From contig NZ_CALPDB010000003.1 of NCBI RefSeq assembly GCF_943193155.1, positions 186,001 to 250,000 of the forward strand: a DNA stretch of 64,000 nt, read 5' to 3'. The notes under the pieces were generated by a model. That model saw only the letters and a program-made list of their open reading frames with translations, was not told the DNA's origin and did no database searches. Origin of the DNA: Veillonella intestinalis (GTDB lineage Bacteria > Bacillota > Negativicutes > Veillonellales > Veillonellaceae). Positions 29,387-38,292 of the stretch are shown here, piece by piece. Position 1 is the stretch's first letter. Every line of letters starts with the position of its first letter. Both the position numbers and the translations under genes were made by a program.

Positions 29387-29461
29387 AAAACAGGCGCAAC
29401 CTTTTTTATTACTATGTATAAGATACATTAAGTAAGTACATAAAGATTGCGCCTGTTTTTT
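29387..29461. terminator. bidirectional terminator between merR and the flavin reductase gene
   Basis: AAAACAGGCGCAA and TTGCGCCTGTTTTTT pair across a 47-base AT-rich loop that can fold further. The two genes converge on it. Confidence 0.75.
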
Positions 29462-29472
29462 AGTTTTGTATC

Positions 29473-29988
29473 TTAGTCTTTAACAAGAACTTTGGTGATT
29501 TCACCAACATACATATCGTGGAAATCACGTTCAGGATAAGTGTCTTCCATCACCTTTTTGTCAATGAAACCTTCTTCAATAATAGGGGCTCTATAAATTT
29601 TGCGGCAAACAAGCACTAAATCTGCCTCGCCGAAATAGGTATGGTCGCCGTCAAATACAGGTGTCAAACCGGCTTTAGCAACTTTATCTTCGTCACGGCC
29701 TGAGTGAGTCCCTAAGTAAGCTAACTCCCGTTTATATTCTTTCGTAAAGAATGAGAGGGTAAACTCGCCTTCACGGTCAATGAATTCTTTGGTGTATCGT
29801 TGCGGACGCACATATACAATGGCTGTAGGTAAGCCGTTATTATGAGCCCAAAGCGCGCCTAGATGCCCCCAACTAGCGGTCATAGTATTATATCCGCGTT
29901 CTTCATTACCAGCTGTAATTAATAACCAGTCTTTGGCAATTAATGTCATAGGATTTAAGTTTAATTCACTTACTGCTATTTCTTTCAT
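29473..29988 (-). CDS. flavin reductase-like protein (FMN-binding split barrel)
   Basis: This 171-residue cytoplasmic protein belongs to the flavin reductase-like family. FMN-binding features include the NTMTASWGHLGALW segment and YVRPQRYTKEFIDREGEFTLSF. Members reduce FMN or bind it for electron transfer; the substrate is unknown. It lies divergent from a broken HxlR-type regulator, a common regulatory pairing, so it may have lost its control. Confidence 0.85.
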   Translation of the reverse strand: MKEIAVSELNLNPMTLIAKDWLLITAGNEERGYNTMTASWGHLGALWAHNNGLPTAIVYVRPQRYTKEFIDREGEFTLSFFTKEYKRELAYLGTHSGRDEDKVAKAGLTPVFDGDHTYFGEADLVLVCRKIYRAPIIEEGFIDKKVMEDTYPERDFHDMYVGEITKVLVKD

Positions 29989-30045
29989 AGTTGATGTCCT
30001 TTCTTAATTTACTTTGTTTAATTATATATTGATTAATAAGAATGA

Positions 30046-30201
30046 GTTGTATATAGCTTGACAGAACGAGGTTGTAGTTTACGGCATATATTGGAAAAAA
30101 TGTCTGATTGGGGTACCAATTTAATTGAAGAACGTCGTAAAGATGGTGAAACCATTCAAATTCTTGTTCCAGATGATACAGGTTTTAGAACCAAGGATTA
30201 A
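30046..30201 (+). pseudogene. C-terminal remnant of an HxlR-family regulator
   Basis: After an in-frame TGA at 30043, an open stretch of 51 codons begins VVYSLTERGCSLRHILEKM and continues through SDWGTN to RTKD and TAA. The Tyr-Ser-Leu-Thr-Glu-x-Gly-x-Ser-Leu wing and the Leu-x-x-Met-x-x-Trp-Gly end are HxlR family hallmarks. The DNA-recognition part is absent, so the gene is truncated. It is divergent from the flavin reductase gene, which an intact HxlR would be expected to control. The bases from 30202 to 30307 hold only A-rich sequence. Confidence 0.75.
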
Positions 30202-30307
30202 TAAAAATTTGTTAGTTCGGATCCTTTGTGCTGGGAAGCATTGTAATAGGATTTAAACTAATAAGAAAAACGTAAAACAAAAAAATGAAAAAAAGAAAAA
30301 ATGAAAA

Positions 30308-30369
30308 AAGACAGTCCCTTGAAACGACCATTGCTACATGTTAGCTCTGGGCGTAAAAGGGACTGTCTT
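30308..30369 (-). terminator. terminator of pepD
   Basis: AAGACAGTCCCTT and AAGGGACTGTCTT form a perfect 13-bp stem. On the minus strand it continues into TTTTTTCATTTTTTC, fitting the end of the pepD transcript. Confidence 0.85.
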
Positions 30370-30398
30370 GTCTTTTATGTGTCAGTGCATTAAAAGAC

Positions 30399-31835
30399 TT
30401 ATTTCAATTCTTTCAACAACACTTTTAAATATTCATAGATATGTTCTACTGATGGTAAATGTAACCGTTCTTGAGGGGTATGGGCATGGGTAATTGTTGG
30501 GCCAAAACTAATCATCTGTGTTTTAGGCATAACAGCTTTTAAGAGACCACATTCAAGGCCTGCATGAATGGCGGTTACAGTTGGTTTTTCACCAGTTACT
30601 TTTTCATAAATGGCAGTAGCTTGTTCTTCTAATGGGCTACCTGGTTCATATTCCCATGCTGGATAAGCGCCAGCAATTTTGACAGGTAAACCAAGGGTGC
30701 TAGCTAATAATTGGATTTTCTTTGTTAAGAAATCTAAGGAGCTAGCTGATAAGCTACGAATGGAAATGAGCAAATGAATATTATGCTCCAATTCTTCTAC
30801 AATGGCTACATTGTTACTTGTTTCTACTAATCCTTTTAAGGAATGATTCATAGCGAATACACCATTAGGTGCTAAGTATAAGAAGGTTAATAAGGATTCT
30901 GCTGTATCACCACCGTATACAGTGTCTGGTAAGTCTGCATCACTAATGAGAATATCGATATTTTCATCCTGTGGTGTATACTCACTGCGATAGGATTTTA
31001 TTTTAGATTGAATCCAAGCCATTACTGGTTTAACATCGGCTTCTTTTAATAAAATAGTAGCGGAACCTACACGAGGAATGGCATTGTGTTTAGTGCCACC
31101 AGTGAAGGAGGCTAATTGGAAGTTGTATTGACCAGCTAATTCATAAAGTAGACGACCAAGAATTTGATTGCCATTAGCTCGTTCTTTATGAATTTCAATG
31201 CCAGAGTGGCCCCCTAAAAAGCCGTTAAGGGTTAATTTGAGTGCTTTAGTGAATTGGGAATCGCGATTATCTCGTAAACGTGGAATTTCTACATCTACAC
31301 GGCAACCACCGGCACAACTAACAACAAATTCGCCTTCTACTTCAGTATCAATGTTTAATAAATATTGACCGTGAGTTTGTCCTTCTTTGATTGCTAGGGC
31401 CCCGTCCATACCAGTTTCTTCTGCTGTTGTGAAAAGACATTCTAATGGGCCGTGAGCAATGCTATCAGAGTCTAAAATGGCTAAGGACATAGCGACAGCA
31501 ATACCATTATCAGCGCCTAAGGTTGTTTCATTGGCATGAAGCCATTCACCATCGACGATATATTCAATCGGATCTTTTGTAAAGTCGTGGGTAGAGGTTT
31601 CACTTTTTTCACAAACCATATCCATATGGCCTTGAAGGATTACACTTGGGCGATCTTCGTAGCCTGGTGTTGCTGGTTTACGAATAATTACATTGTACGC
31701 CTCGTCTTGATTCACTTCGAGTTGACGGTCTTTGGCAAATTGTGCGAGCCAATCACTAACCGCTTTTTCGTTGCCGGAGCCGCGAGGGATTTGATTCATA
31801 GCTTTAAAAAATTCTAATACTTTTGTTGCACTCAT
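30399..31835 (-). CDS. pepD: aminoacyl-histidine dipeptidase (M20 family)
   Basis: This 478-residue cytoplasmic zinc peptidase would cleave Xaa-His and other dipeptides, feeding amino-acid use. Metal ligands and catalytic residues are visible in LQGHMDMVCEK, TLGADNGIAVA and TTAEETGMDGA. A lid/dimerisation domain (FLGGHSGIEIHKERANG) follows. The in-frame ATG at 31868 lies in the leader; ACGAGGTG before the ATG at 31835 favours the shorter form. Confidence 0.93.
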   Translation of the reverse strand: MSATKVLEFFKAMNQIPRGSGNEKAVSDWLAQFAKDRQLEVNQDEAYNVIIRKPATPGYEDRPSVILQGHMDMVCEKSETSTHDFTKDPIEYIVDGEWLHANETTLGADNGIAVAMSLAILDSDSIAHGPLECLFTTAEETGMDGALAIKEGQTHGQYLLNIDTEVEGEFVVSCAGGCRVDVEIPRLRDNRDSQFTKALKLTLNGFLGGHSGIEIHKERANGNQILGRLLYELAGQYNFQLASFTGGTKHNAIPRVGSATILLKEADVKPVMAWIQSKIKSYRSEYTPQDENIDILISDADLPDTVYGGDTAESLLTFLYLAPNGVFAMNHSLKGLVETSNNVAIVEELEHNIHLLISIRSLSASSLDFLTKKIQLLASTLGLPVKIAGAYPAWEYEPGSPLEEQATAIYEKVTGEKPTVTAIHAGLECGLLKAVMPKTQMISFGPTITHAHTPQERLHLPSVEHIYEYLKVLLKELK

Positions 31836-32000
31836 AGTTACACCTCGTTTTTTAAATAGGGTTAACAATTTGTTTTACAATATTTTCATACTTTAATAGT
31901 ATCATATTTACGAGAATTTGTAATAAAAATCTTGCATAGTTTATATGATAGCGCTAGGAGAAAAATCCTCTCTTTCCATAGCCAGTAGGAAGTAATCTTT

Positions 32001-32008
32001 GTTATAAT
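32001..32008 (+). promoter_or_regulatory. extended -10 promoter of the asparaginase gene
   Basis: A consensus TATAAT at 32003-32008 is preceded by TGT (TTTGTTATAAT). It lies 39 bases upstream of the start codon; no clear -35 box is present. Confidence 0.5.
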
Positions 32009-32046
32009 AGATATGAAAAAACTGTAAACATAGAGGAGGTTACGCT

Positions 32047-33030
32047 ATGGTCTATGACAAAAAAATTGTTGTCATTGGAACTGGAGGTACTATTGCAGGA
32101 CAAAGTTCGGCTGCCGAAGATTTAACGGGCTATCAGGCTGGTGAATTGAGTATTGACCAAGTATTAGCAACAGTACCTGGTGTAGAAGGCTATGGGCCTT
32201 TTGAAAGCCATCAACTGTGTAATATAGATAGTTCTGATATGACAATTGCTATATGGTCGGAGCTCTCACGCAAGGTGCAGACTTATGTGGAACGAGATGA
32301 TGTGGCTGCTGTGGTAATTACTCATGGCACTGACACATTAGAAGAAGGGGCGTATTTTCTACATTTGACAGTACGGACGGAGAAGCCCATTGTTATGGTG
32401 GGGGCTATGCGCCCCGCCACTGCCATTAGTGCAGACGGACCTTTAAATTTATTGCAAGCTGTGCAGGTTGCCCGTTCATCTCAAGCACAAGGACAGGGCG
32501 TGCTTGTTACTTTAAATGGGACGATTAATTGTGCTCGTGATGTAGTGAAGCAACATACAACCGATGTCGATGCTTTTGGTAATGCCTTTTTTGGTCATTT
32601 AGGTTTTGTGCAAGCTGGGGAGGCTCATTTTTATTATCAGTCATTGCGTACACATACCTTACACAGTGAATTTGCCCCACTAACTGCGGAGCCTTTACCT
32701 AAAGTAGTATTACTTACTTTGTATGGTGGTGTAGATCCAGAGTTAATTCACTATGTACTACAAGGAAAGCCCCGCGGGTTGGTAATCGCAGGGCTTGGTC
32801 ATGGCATTTTGCCTAAAAAAATTCAGCAAATTGTAGAACACAGTGATATTCCTATTGTTCGAGCTTCACGCACGGGTAGTGGCATGGTATCAGCCATGGC
32901 AAGTGATAGTCGGGATGGCTTTATTGTGAGCGATACCTTAACACCATCGAAAGCGCGTTTATTATTGATGTTAGGTTTGACGAAAACCTCAGATCGAAAG
33001 CAGTTACAACGTTATTTTCACGAATATTAA
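32047..33030 (+). CDS. L-asparaginase
   Basis: This 327-residue asparaginase hydrolyses asparagine to aspartate and ammonia. Both active-site threonine motifs are intact: VIGTGGTIAG and THGTDTLEE, plus VGAMRPATAISADGP. The sequence resembles the type II (AnsB) group, but no signal peptide is present, so it is predicted to be cytoplasmic. Aspartate could enter fumarate metabolism. AGAGGAGG precedes the ATG. Confidence 0.93.
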   Translation: MVYDKKIVVIGTGGTIAGQSSAAEDLTGYQAGELSIDQVLATVPGVEGYGPFESHQLCNIDSSDMTIAIWSELSRKVQTYVERDDVAAVVITHGTDTLEEGAYFLHLTVRTEKPIVMVGAMRPATAISADGPLNLLQAVQVARSSQAQGQGVLVTLNGTINCARDVVKQHTTDVDAFGNAFFGHLGFVQAGEAHFYYQSLRTHTLHSEFAPLTAEPLPKVVLLTLYGGVDPELIHYVLQGKPRGLVIAGLGHGILPKKIQQIVEHSDIPIVRASRTGSGMVSAMASDSRDGFIVSDTLTPSKARLLLMLGLTKTSDRKQLQRYFHEY

Positions 33031-33040
33031 TTCTTGCTTG

Positions 33041-33808
33041 TTATTGATTTATAAGAGCACGTTCATGCTCAGCTTTCCGTTCAATGTTCTCAAAAGCCCG
33101 TGCCATAGCGAGACGCACGCATTTGGCTAAGGTGTCGCCAAAGAGCGAATAGGTGCCAGAGTCAGTTAATACATCCCCATTGGTATCGATAGTAAGAATG
33201 ACACCATCAGTAGCCGTACCAGTGGCATAGGCACCACTAATTAGACTTTTAATTTCTGCGTCTCTAAAGGCTGCACTTTTAGCTTCTGTAATGGTAATCA
33301 AAGCTTTGGTTAAAGCACCATCAGTAAGGGCTTTGTTGGTGAACACTAGTAAATTGATGGTGCCCGGTTGATGGAATTCACCATCTTTTTCTTCGTAGTA
33401 GAAGCCATCTCCGGCACAGTGAGCAGTAGCTTCAAAGCCGGCGGTTGCAATCGTTTCAACAATTACATCGCCTGCCGTTACTTGGGCATAGACATGAAAT
33501 TCCATAGTGGCACTGGTAATAAGGCCCGTGCAAAAGTTTAAGGGATAATCTTCTTGCTCAAATTCAGCGCTTAAATAGCCTGCCGCAGAACCGCCAGGTA
33601 ATTCCTTTTCTGTATTCACAAAGAAGGGTAAATTTTGATTGCGAATGGCCATTATGTGATGAAGGCCACCGTTTAATGGTCCTGTGCTGAGGCTATAACG
33701 AACTTCGTCAAAAGCGACAACAATGGACGTATTATTTACGGTTACTTGACCACCAACCGCTAAGTGCGCAGGCACTTGGTAAGGGTTATTAACAGGATGT
33801 TTAGTCAT
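33041..33808 (-). CDS. cbiZ: adenosylcobinamide amidohydrolase
   Basis: CbiZ removes the side chain of cobinamide or pseudocobalamin to give cobyric acid for B12 salvage. The 255-residue protein keeps the family order: LSTGPLNGGLHHIMAI, TGLITSATM, the GTINLLVFTNKALTDGALTK segment and the end ITEAKSAAF with ATGTATDGVIL. It stands alone, convergent with asparaginase (10-base gap). No cobalamin riboswitch is visible upstream. B12 salvage fits organisms that depend on methylmalonyl-CoA mutase. Confidence 0.85.
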   Translation of the reverse strand: MTKHPVNNPYQVPAHLAVGGQVTVNNTSIVVAFDEVRYSLSTGPLNGGLHHIMAIRNQNLPFFVNTEKELPGGSAAGYLSAEFEQEDYPLNFCTGLITSATMEFHVYAQVTAGDVIVETIATAGFEATAHCAGDGFYYEEKDGEFHQPGTINLLVFTNKALTDGALTKALITITEAKSAAFRDAEIKSLISGAYATGTATDGVILTIDTNGDVLTDSGTYSLFGDTLAKCVRLAMARAFENIERKAEHERALINQ

Positions 33809-34022
33809 AGGAACTCCGATTCATGATACATTCGTATAGATAGTATATACTGAGGTATGCATACATTTTAAATGCAAGTAAAAGGGCTTTTTGTTAGCCT
33901 ATTAATATATCTTAGCATATTGTTATCATATATGCTTTTTTAGTTTTTGTCATCATTGTTTTATGTTAATTCTGTGTAAGTGTCATCCTTGATGGGGCTT
34001 ATATGGGGAGAGAGGAGTTTGT

Positions 34023-34943
34023 ATGTTATTAGCTAGTGCAACAACTGAGTCTGTATCGACTACGGTAAAAACACAAGTGGCAGATAGTGTAAGTTATTTA
34101 GATAAATTGATAGACTTTTTTTTAGACCATGGTCCTAGTATCATTGTCGCTATTCTTATATTTTTAGTGGGTATGTATATTGCACGTTTTATTCGTGATG
34201 TGGCGATGCGCATGATGACACGTGCTAATTATGACCACACAGTTATTTCCTTTGTAAGCCAAATTATTTACTATGGAATTCTAGCGATTGTTTTATTAAC
34301 AGCTTTAAACTCGGCAGGGTTCCCAACAAATTCGTTATTGGCCGCCTTTGGTGCCTTTGGTTTAGCCATTGGCCTTTCTTTACAAAACAATCTATCAAAC
34401 TTTGCATCGGGTTTATTAATTCTGATTTTTAAGCCATTTAAAGCAGGGGACTTTATTACAGTAGGGGAAATTTCAGGGACAGTACGAAGCATTCAATTTA
34501 TGAATACTACGATTATGACTAAGGAAATGCGTACTGTATTTATTCCTAATTCTATGTTAACGTCTCAGCAAGTTACTAATAGTACATATTATGAAACGAG
34601 AGTGGTTCCTTTTGTCTTTGACATAGGCTATAATAACAACCACCATCAAGCAATTGAAGTGATTAAAGAAATTATGCAAAATGATGAGCGCATAGTAAAC
34701 CGAGAAACTGTTGAGATTGGTATTAGTGAATTTGGAGAGAACTCCGTTCGCATTTCTGCATATCCTGTTGTAAAAAATGGTGATTATATGGCTGTTTTTT
34801 ATGACACTATGTCATCGGTGAAAGATCGCTTTGATGAAGAAGGTATTGATATTCCATATCCACAACGAGTAGTGCATGTGCAGCGCAGTGGGATGGATGA
34901 AGGGGCTAAGCCTTTAGGTGATATGAGTCAGTATATGAAATAA
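34023..34943 (+). CDS. MscS-family mechanosensitive channel
   Basis: This 306-residue protein has three N-terminal membrane helices. The third is the pore helix (LAAFGAFGLAIGLSLQNNLS) and is followed by the beta domain (NFASGLLILIFKPFKAGDFI). A cytoplasmic vestibule domain ends the protein. It has the small-conductance MscS layout and would release solutes on osmotic downshock. The stop is 12 bases before the DD-carboxypeptidase gene. Confidence 0.92.
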   Translation: MLLASATTESVSTTVKTQVADSVSYLDKLIDFFLDHGPSIIVAILIFLVGMYIARFIRDVAMRMMTRANYDHTVISFVSQIIYYGILAIVLLTALNSAGFPTNSLLAAFGAFGLAIGLSLQNNLSNFASGLLILIFKPFKAGDFITVGEISGTVRSIQFMNTTIMTKEMRTVFIPNSMLTSQQVTNSTYYETRVVPFVFDIGYNNNHHQAIEVIKEIMQNDERIVNRETVEIGISEFGENSVRISAYPVVKNGDYMAVFYDTMSSVKDRFDEEGIDIPYPQRVVHVQRSGMDEGAKPLGDMSQYMK

Positions 34944-34955
34944 GGATTTAATAGC

Positions 34956-35834
34956 ATGAAGTGTTGTAAAAAAATTGTGTGGCCTATGTTAGTAGGTTTA
35001 CTTGTGAGTAGTTTTAGTATGACTGAAGTGCCAGTATTGGCGGCCACTACATCGGCTAACGATGTAGTGGTGAGTAATGCGTTGCCAGTACCTTCCTTTG
35101 CAGCTGAAGCGGCAGTATTAATTGAAGCTGAAACGGGGCGGGTTTTAGTTTCTCATAATGCTAATAAACGCCTTCATCCAGCGAGTACGACTAAAATGGT
35201 GACTTTATTGACGGCGTTAAAGCATCAAGGTACACGCCTTGATGAGTTGGCAACTATTAGCCCTTATGCAGCGTCTATGGAGGAATCTAATTTAGGGGTT
35301 CGTACGACCGACCAGTTGCCACTACAAGCGGTGGCTGAAGGTATGATGGTAGCCAGTGGCAACGATGCGGCAGTAGTGGTAGCGGAGAATGTAAGTGGCT
35401 CTGTATATCGCTTTTCGTTGGCTATGAACGAAATGGCTAAAGAAGCAGGGGCGACGAATAGTTATTTCTTAAATCCTCATGGTTTAACTGAAATGGGGCA
35501 TTATTCGACGGCTATGGATTTAGCTAAAATAGCGGCGTATGGTATGCGCATGCCTATGTTCCGTGACTTTGTGGGCGATGATTTTTATAAGGTGCCTTAT
35601 GAAAATAGATCGCCACAATGGGTGAGAACAACGAATCATTTCATTCGTAGCAAATATGCTGGTGCTAATGGTTTAAAAACTGGATATACAGAGGCCGCTG
35701 GAGAATGTTTGATTGCTTCAGCGACTCGTGATGGCCGTACATTAATCGTTGTATTGTTAAATGACGATAATCGTTGGGTTGATGCGCCAGCTTTATTAGA
35801 CTATGGCTTTGCTGTATTGAATAGTAATAAGTAA
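34956..35834 (+). CDS. D-alanyl-D-alanine carboxypeptidase (S11), short form
   Basis: The enzyme trims the terminal D-Ala from peptidoglycan stem peptides. It has a signal peptide (residues 1 to about 31) and the three active-site motifs: Ser77-x-x-Lys80 (PASTTKM), SGN (ASGNDAAV) and KTG (LKTGYTEAAGE). At 292 residues it ends just after the catalytic domain. The C-terminal PBP5 beta domain and the amphipathic membrane anchor of DacA-type enzymes are missing, so it is probably periplasmic and soluble. Confidence 0.9.
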   Translation: MKCCKKIVWPMLVGLLVSSFSMTEVPVLAATTSANDVVVSNALPVPSFAAEAAVLIEAETGRVLVSHNANKRLHPASTTKMVTLLTALKHQGTRLDELATISPYAASMEESNLGVRTTDQLPLQAVAEGMMVASGNDAAVVVAENVSGSVYRFSLAMNEMAKEAGATNSYFLNPHGLTEMGHYSTAMDLAKIAAYGMRMPMFRDFVGDDFYKVPYENRSPQWVRTTNHFIRSKYAGANGLKTGYTEAAGECLIASATRDGRTLIVVLLNDDNRWVDAPALLDYGFAVLNSNK

Positions 35835-35873
35835 TGTGATAAATAATAAGTGAGGAGATAAGAGGAGTTTAGT

Positions 35874-36482
35874 TTGGAACTAACAAAGACAAAAAGTGCG
35901 TTTTTTGCGTTCTTACGGCGATTGCGCTTTATTCGTCGTTGGGGCCTTATGCGTAATACGGAAGTAGAAAATAATCAAGAACATAGTTTAGATGTAGCCT
36001 TTATTGCTCATAATTTAGGCTTGTTACATAATTTAAAAGGTGGCCAAGTCGATGTGAATCGGTTGGCCGTATTGGCTATGTATCATGATGTAAGTGAGAT
36101 TTTTACTGGTGATATGCCTACGCCTATTAAGTATTTTCACCCTACGTTACGTGAATTATATGGTGAGGTGGAACGATTGGCGCAGGAAAAAATTCTCCAT
36201 ACATTACCCCCAGAATTACAAGCTGCTTATGAACCTATGCTATTAGGTAAAATGAGTGATGAAGAGGCTAAGTTATTAAAAGCGGCTGATACTTTGGCGG
36301 CCTTTATGAAATGTGCCATAGAGAAGCAGGCTGGCAATGGGGAGTTTAATGAGGCTTATGAGAGTATATTAAAAAAGCTCCACGCCATGGAGTTACCAGC
36401 AGTGGAGCAATTTTTAGATTTATATATGGAGCCATTAACAGCGTCCTTAGATACTTTGAATTATTCTTCTTTAGAAGATTGA
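35874..36482 (+). CDS. yfbR: 5'-deoxynucleotidase (YfbR-like HD domain)
   Basis: This 202-residue HD-domain phosphohydrolase resembles YfbR, which dephosphorylates deoxyribonucleoside 5'-monophosphates. Metal-binding residues are visible in NNQEHSLDVAFIAH, MYHDVSEIFTGD and LKAADTLAAFMKC. Translation probably starts at TTG after GAGGAG. Its last 22 bases overlap the end of queG on the opposite strand. Confidence 0.88.
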   Translation: MELTKTKSAFFAFLRRLRFIRRWGLMRNTEVENNQEHSLDVAFIAHNLGLLHNLKGGQVDVNRLAVLAMYHDVSEIFTGDMPTPIKYFHPTLRELYGEVERLAQEKILHTLPPELQAAYEPMLLGKMSDEEAKLLKAADTLAAFMKCAIEKQAGNGEFNEAYESILKKLHAMELPAVEQFLDLYMEPLTASLDTLNYSSLED

Positions 36483-37429
36483 ATGCTTTGAATCCCTTCG
36501 GAAGACGGCGTGTTGTTGCTACTTGGGGAAGACGATGTGTTTTCCATAATGTGAGCATTGCGTAGTAAAGTAGCCTTGCCGCGCCAAGCAAAAGCCCTGT
36601 GACCAAAGGCTGCCTTAAAGGTTCTATTAGTCAAAGGTTCTAATTCCGATGCACTCACATAGGGTTCAATGTGACGGAATTCAGGAATTGGGGTTGTGGG
36701 AAGGTCTCGATTATGAGGACACACTTCTTGACAAATATCGCAGCCCCAGATTAGGGGAGAACGGCGTAGAATCGTTAGTTCTTCGTTGGTTAGTTCGCCT
36801 TTCTTTTGGGTAAGATAACTTTTGCAAGTTTCATAGCCAAAATCGGAACGTCCCAGTGATTGGCCAGGGCAAGCTCTAACACAACTATTGCAACTCATGC
36901 AGGCTCCTTCCATAGGTGTATCAGCCGGTAGGGGGCAAGTAGTGAGTAAGGTGCCGATAGAGGTGTAACTCCCCCAAGTAGGATGGATAAGAGCTCGATT
37001 TCTACCAAATACACCAAGACCTGCTAGATAGGCCATATAACGGTCGGCTAAGGGGGAGGTGTCGCAGTGGATTTCAAATTCTACTGTTTCATCTAGTGCT
37101 TGCAAAGCTTTGCCAAATCGTGTTAAGTAGTCAGGAATGACTAAATGATAGTCAGGGCCCCAAGCATAACGAGGTAGGTTGATTGGTTGCTCAACGGGCA
37201 TATCCTCAGGCCGTATATAGTAGGGAAAGAGGCACACAATAGCACTTCGAGGTTGAGATAGTTGCGTGTTCCCCGTTAAGCGTTCTTCTAAAGAGCCATT
37301 AATAAAAGGGCAAGGATTATCGGTTGCGATAAATTGAGTGGCTTCTTTGGGTAAGGGCCAAGGGGCAATCCCAAAAGCCGGAATATTTAATTGTTTTGCT
37401 ATTTTATTCAAATCGTTTCGTGTTATCAT
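36461..37429 (-). CDS. queG: epoxyqueuosine reductase
   Basis: QueG carries out the last step of queuosine synthesis on tRNA, using cobalamin and two [4Fe-4S] clusters. The cluster cysteines lie in CMSCNSCVRACPGQSLG and GCDICQEVCPHNRD. The N-terminal cobalamin-binding part has FGRNRALIHPTWGSY. The 322-residue protein lacks the longer C-terminal repeats seen in some homologues. Together with cbiZ it is a B12-dependent feature of the region. Its promoter region is shared with the divergent Mo-hydroxylase operon. Confidence 0.93.
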   Translation of the reverse strand: MITRNDLNKIAKQLNIPAFGIAPWPLPKEATQFIATDNPCPFINGSLEERLTGNTQLSQPRSAIVCLFPYYIRPEDMPVEQPINLPRYAWGPDYHLVIPDYLTRFGKALQALDETVEFEIHCDTSPLADRYMAYLAGLGVFGRNRALIHPTWGSYTSIGTLLTTCPLPADTPMEGACMSCNSCVRACPGQSLGRSDFGYETCKSYLTQKKGELTNEELTILRRSPLIWGCDICQEVCPHNRDLPTTPIPEFRHIEPYVSASELEPLTNRTFKAAFGHRAFAWRGKATLLRNAHIMENTSSSPSSNNTPSSEGIQSIQSSKEE

Positions 37430-37503
37430 AATAAAGTTATTATTACAAATTTCGTGAAAAAAAGCGATACTTATTTTACAGGTATAGATGTAGGAGGCTC
37501 ATC

Positions 37504-38292
37504 ATGTTGATGTATCGGCAATTATTGCAACCGAAAACGGTAGCAGAAGCCTATGATTTGGCGATGAAATATCGTTTTATGCCACTTCTGGCTGGCGGTG
37601 CTTGGATTGGCTTAGGTAGTTGGCGCTGGCCTATGGTTATTGATATGTCTGGTTTAGGACTCGATTATATTCGTGAAAACGATACCTATTTTGCTATTGG
37701 TGCTATGGCGACTCAAGGTGATGTGGAGCGATTTGAGCCATTTCAGACCTTTGGCAATGGCGTGTTACCTAAGGTTGTGCATTCCGTACTAGGTGTACAA
37801 TTTCGTAATATGGCTACGATGGGTGGTTCTGTAGCGGCTCGGTTTGGTTTTTCTGATATTATTCCTTCGTTATTAGCGTTACAGGCAGACGTAGTCTTAT
37901 ATAAGCATGGGATTATGAGCTTAACTGAGTTCTTGGCGTTGCGGGAGCGTGATGTGTTAGTCGAAATTCGTATTCCTAAAACAAAAGCCATTATAGCGGC
38001 TGAAAATTTACGTAAATCTGTGTCTGATTTTCCGTATTTAACGGGGGCTTTGCGTAAAGATGAGACGGGTTACCACCTATATATTGGCTGTCGGCCGGCG
38101 GTGGCAAGAGAAGCCGTCCAGGCAGGCGAGATTTTAACAGCTAAAGGGACGGCTGGTTTAACTGAGGCTATGGAAGCAGCTGCTAGGGAAATTCCGTTTC
38201 AAACTAATTCACATGCGTCGTCTAGTTATCGCCAAGCGATGACAAAAGTAATAGTGAAACGCTTGGTGCAGGAGGTAGAGCAGTGGACGTAA
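37504..38292 (+). CDS. molybdenum hydroxylase, FAD-binding subunit
   Basis: This 262-residue subunit has the CoxM/XdhB fold: an FAD-binding domain (LLQPKTVAEAYDLAMKYR, MATMGGSVAARFGFSDIIPS) and a C-terminal CO-dehydrogenase flavoprotein domain. It passes electrons from the Fe-S subunit to NAD or another acceptor. The usual AGGTDL loop reads AGGAWIGL. It opens an operon whose genes mostly overlap by a few bases. The substrate of the enzyme is discussed under the large subunit. Confidence 0.88.
   Translation: MLMYRQLLQPKTVAEAYDLAMKYRFMPLLAGGAWIGLGSWRWPMVIDMSGLGLDYIRENDTYFAIGAMATQGDVERFEPFQTFGNGVLPKVVHSVLGVQFRNMATMGGSVAARFGFSDIIPSLLALQADVVLYKHGIMSLTEFLALRERDVLVEIRIPKTKAIIAAENLRKSVSDFPYLTGALRKDETGYHLYIGCRPAVAREAVQAGEILTAKGTAGLTEAMEAAAREIPFQTNSHASSSYRQAMTKVIVKRLVQEVEQWT

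Noticed and set aside
33809-34022. Cobalamin riboswitch upstream of cbiZ
   Set aside because: No B12-box (GCCACTG-like) or matching leader structure is visible in the short divergent gap.
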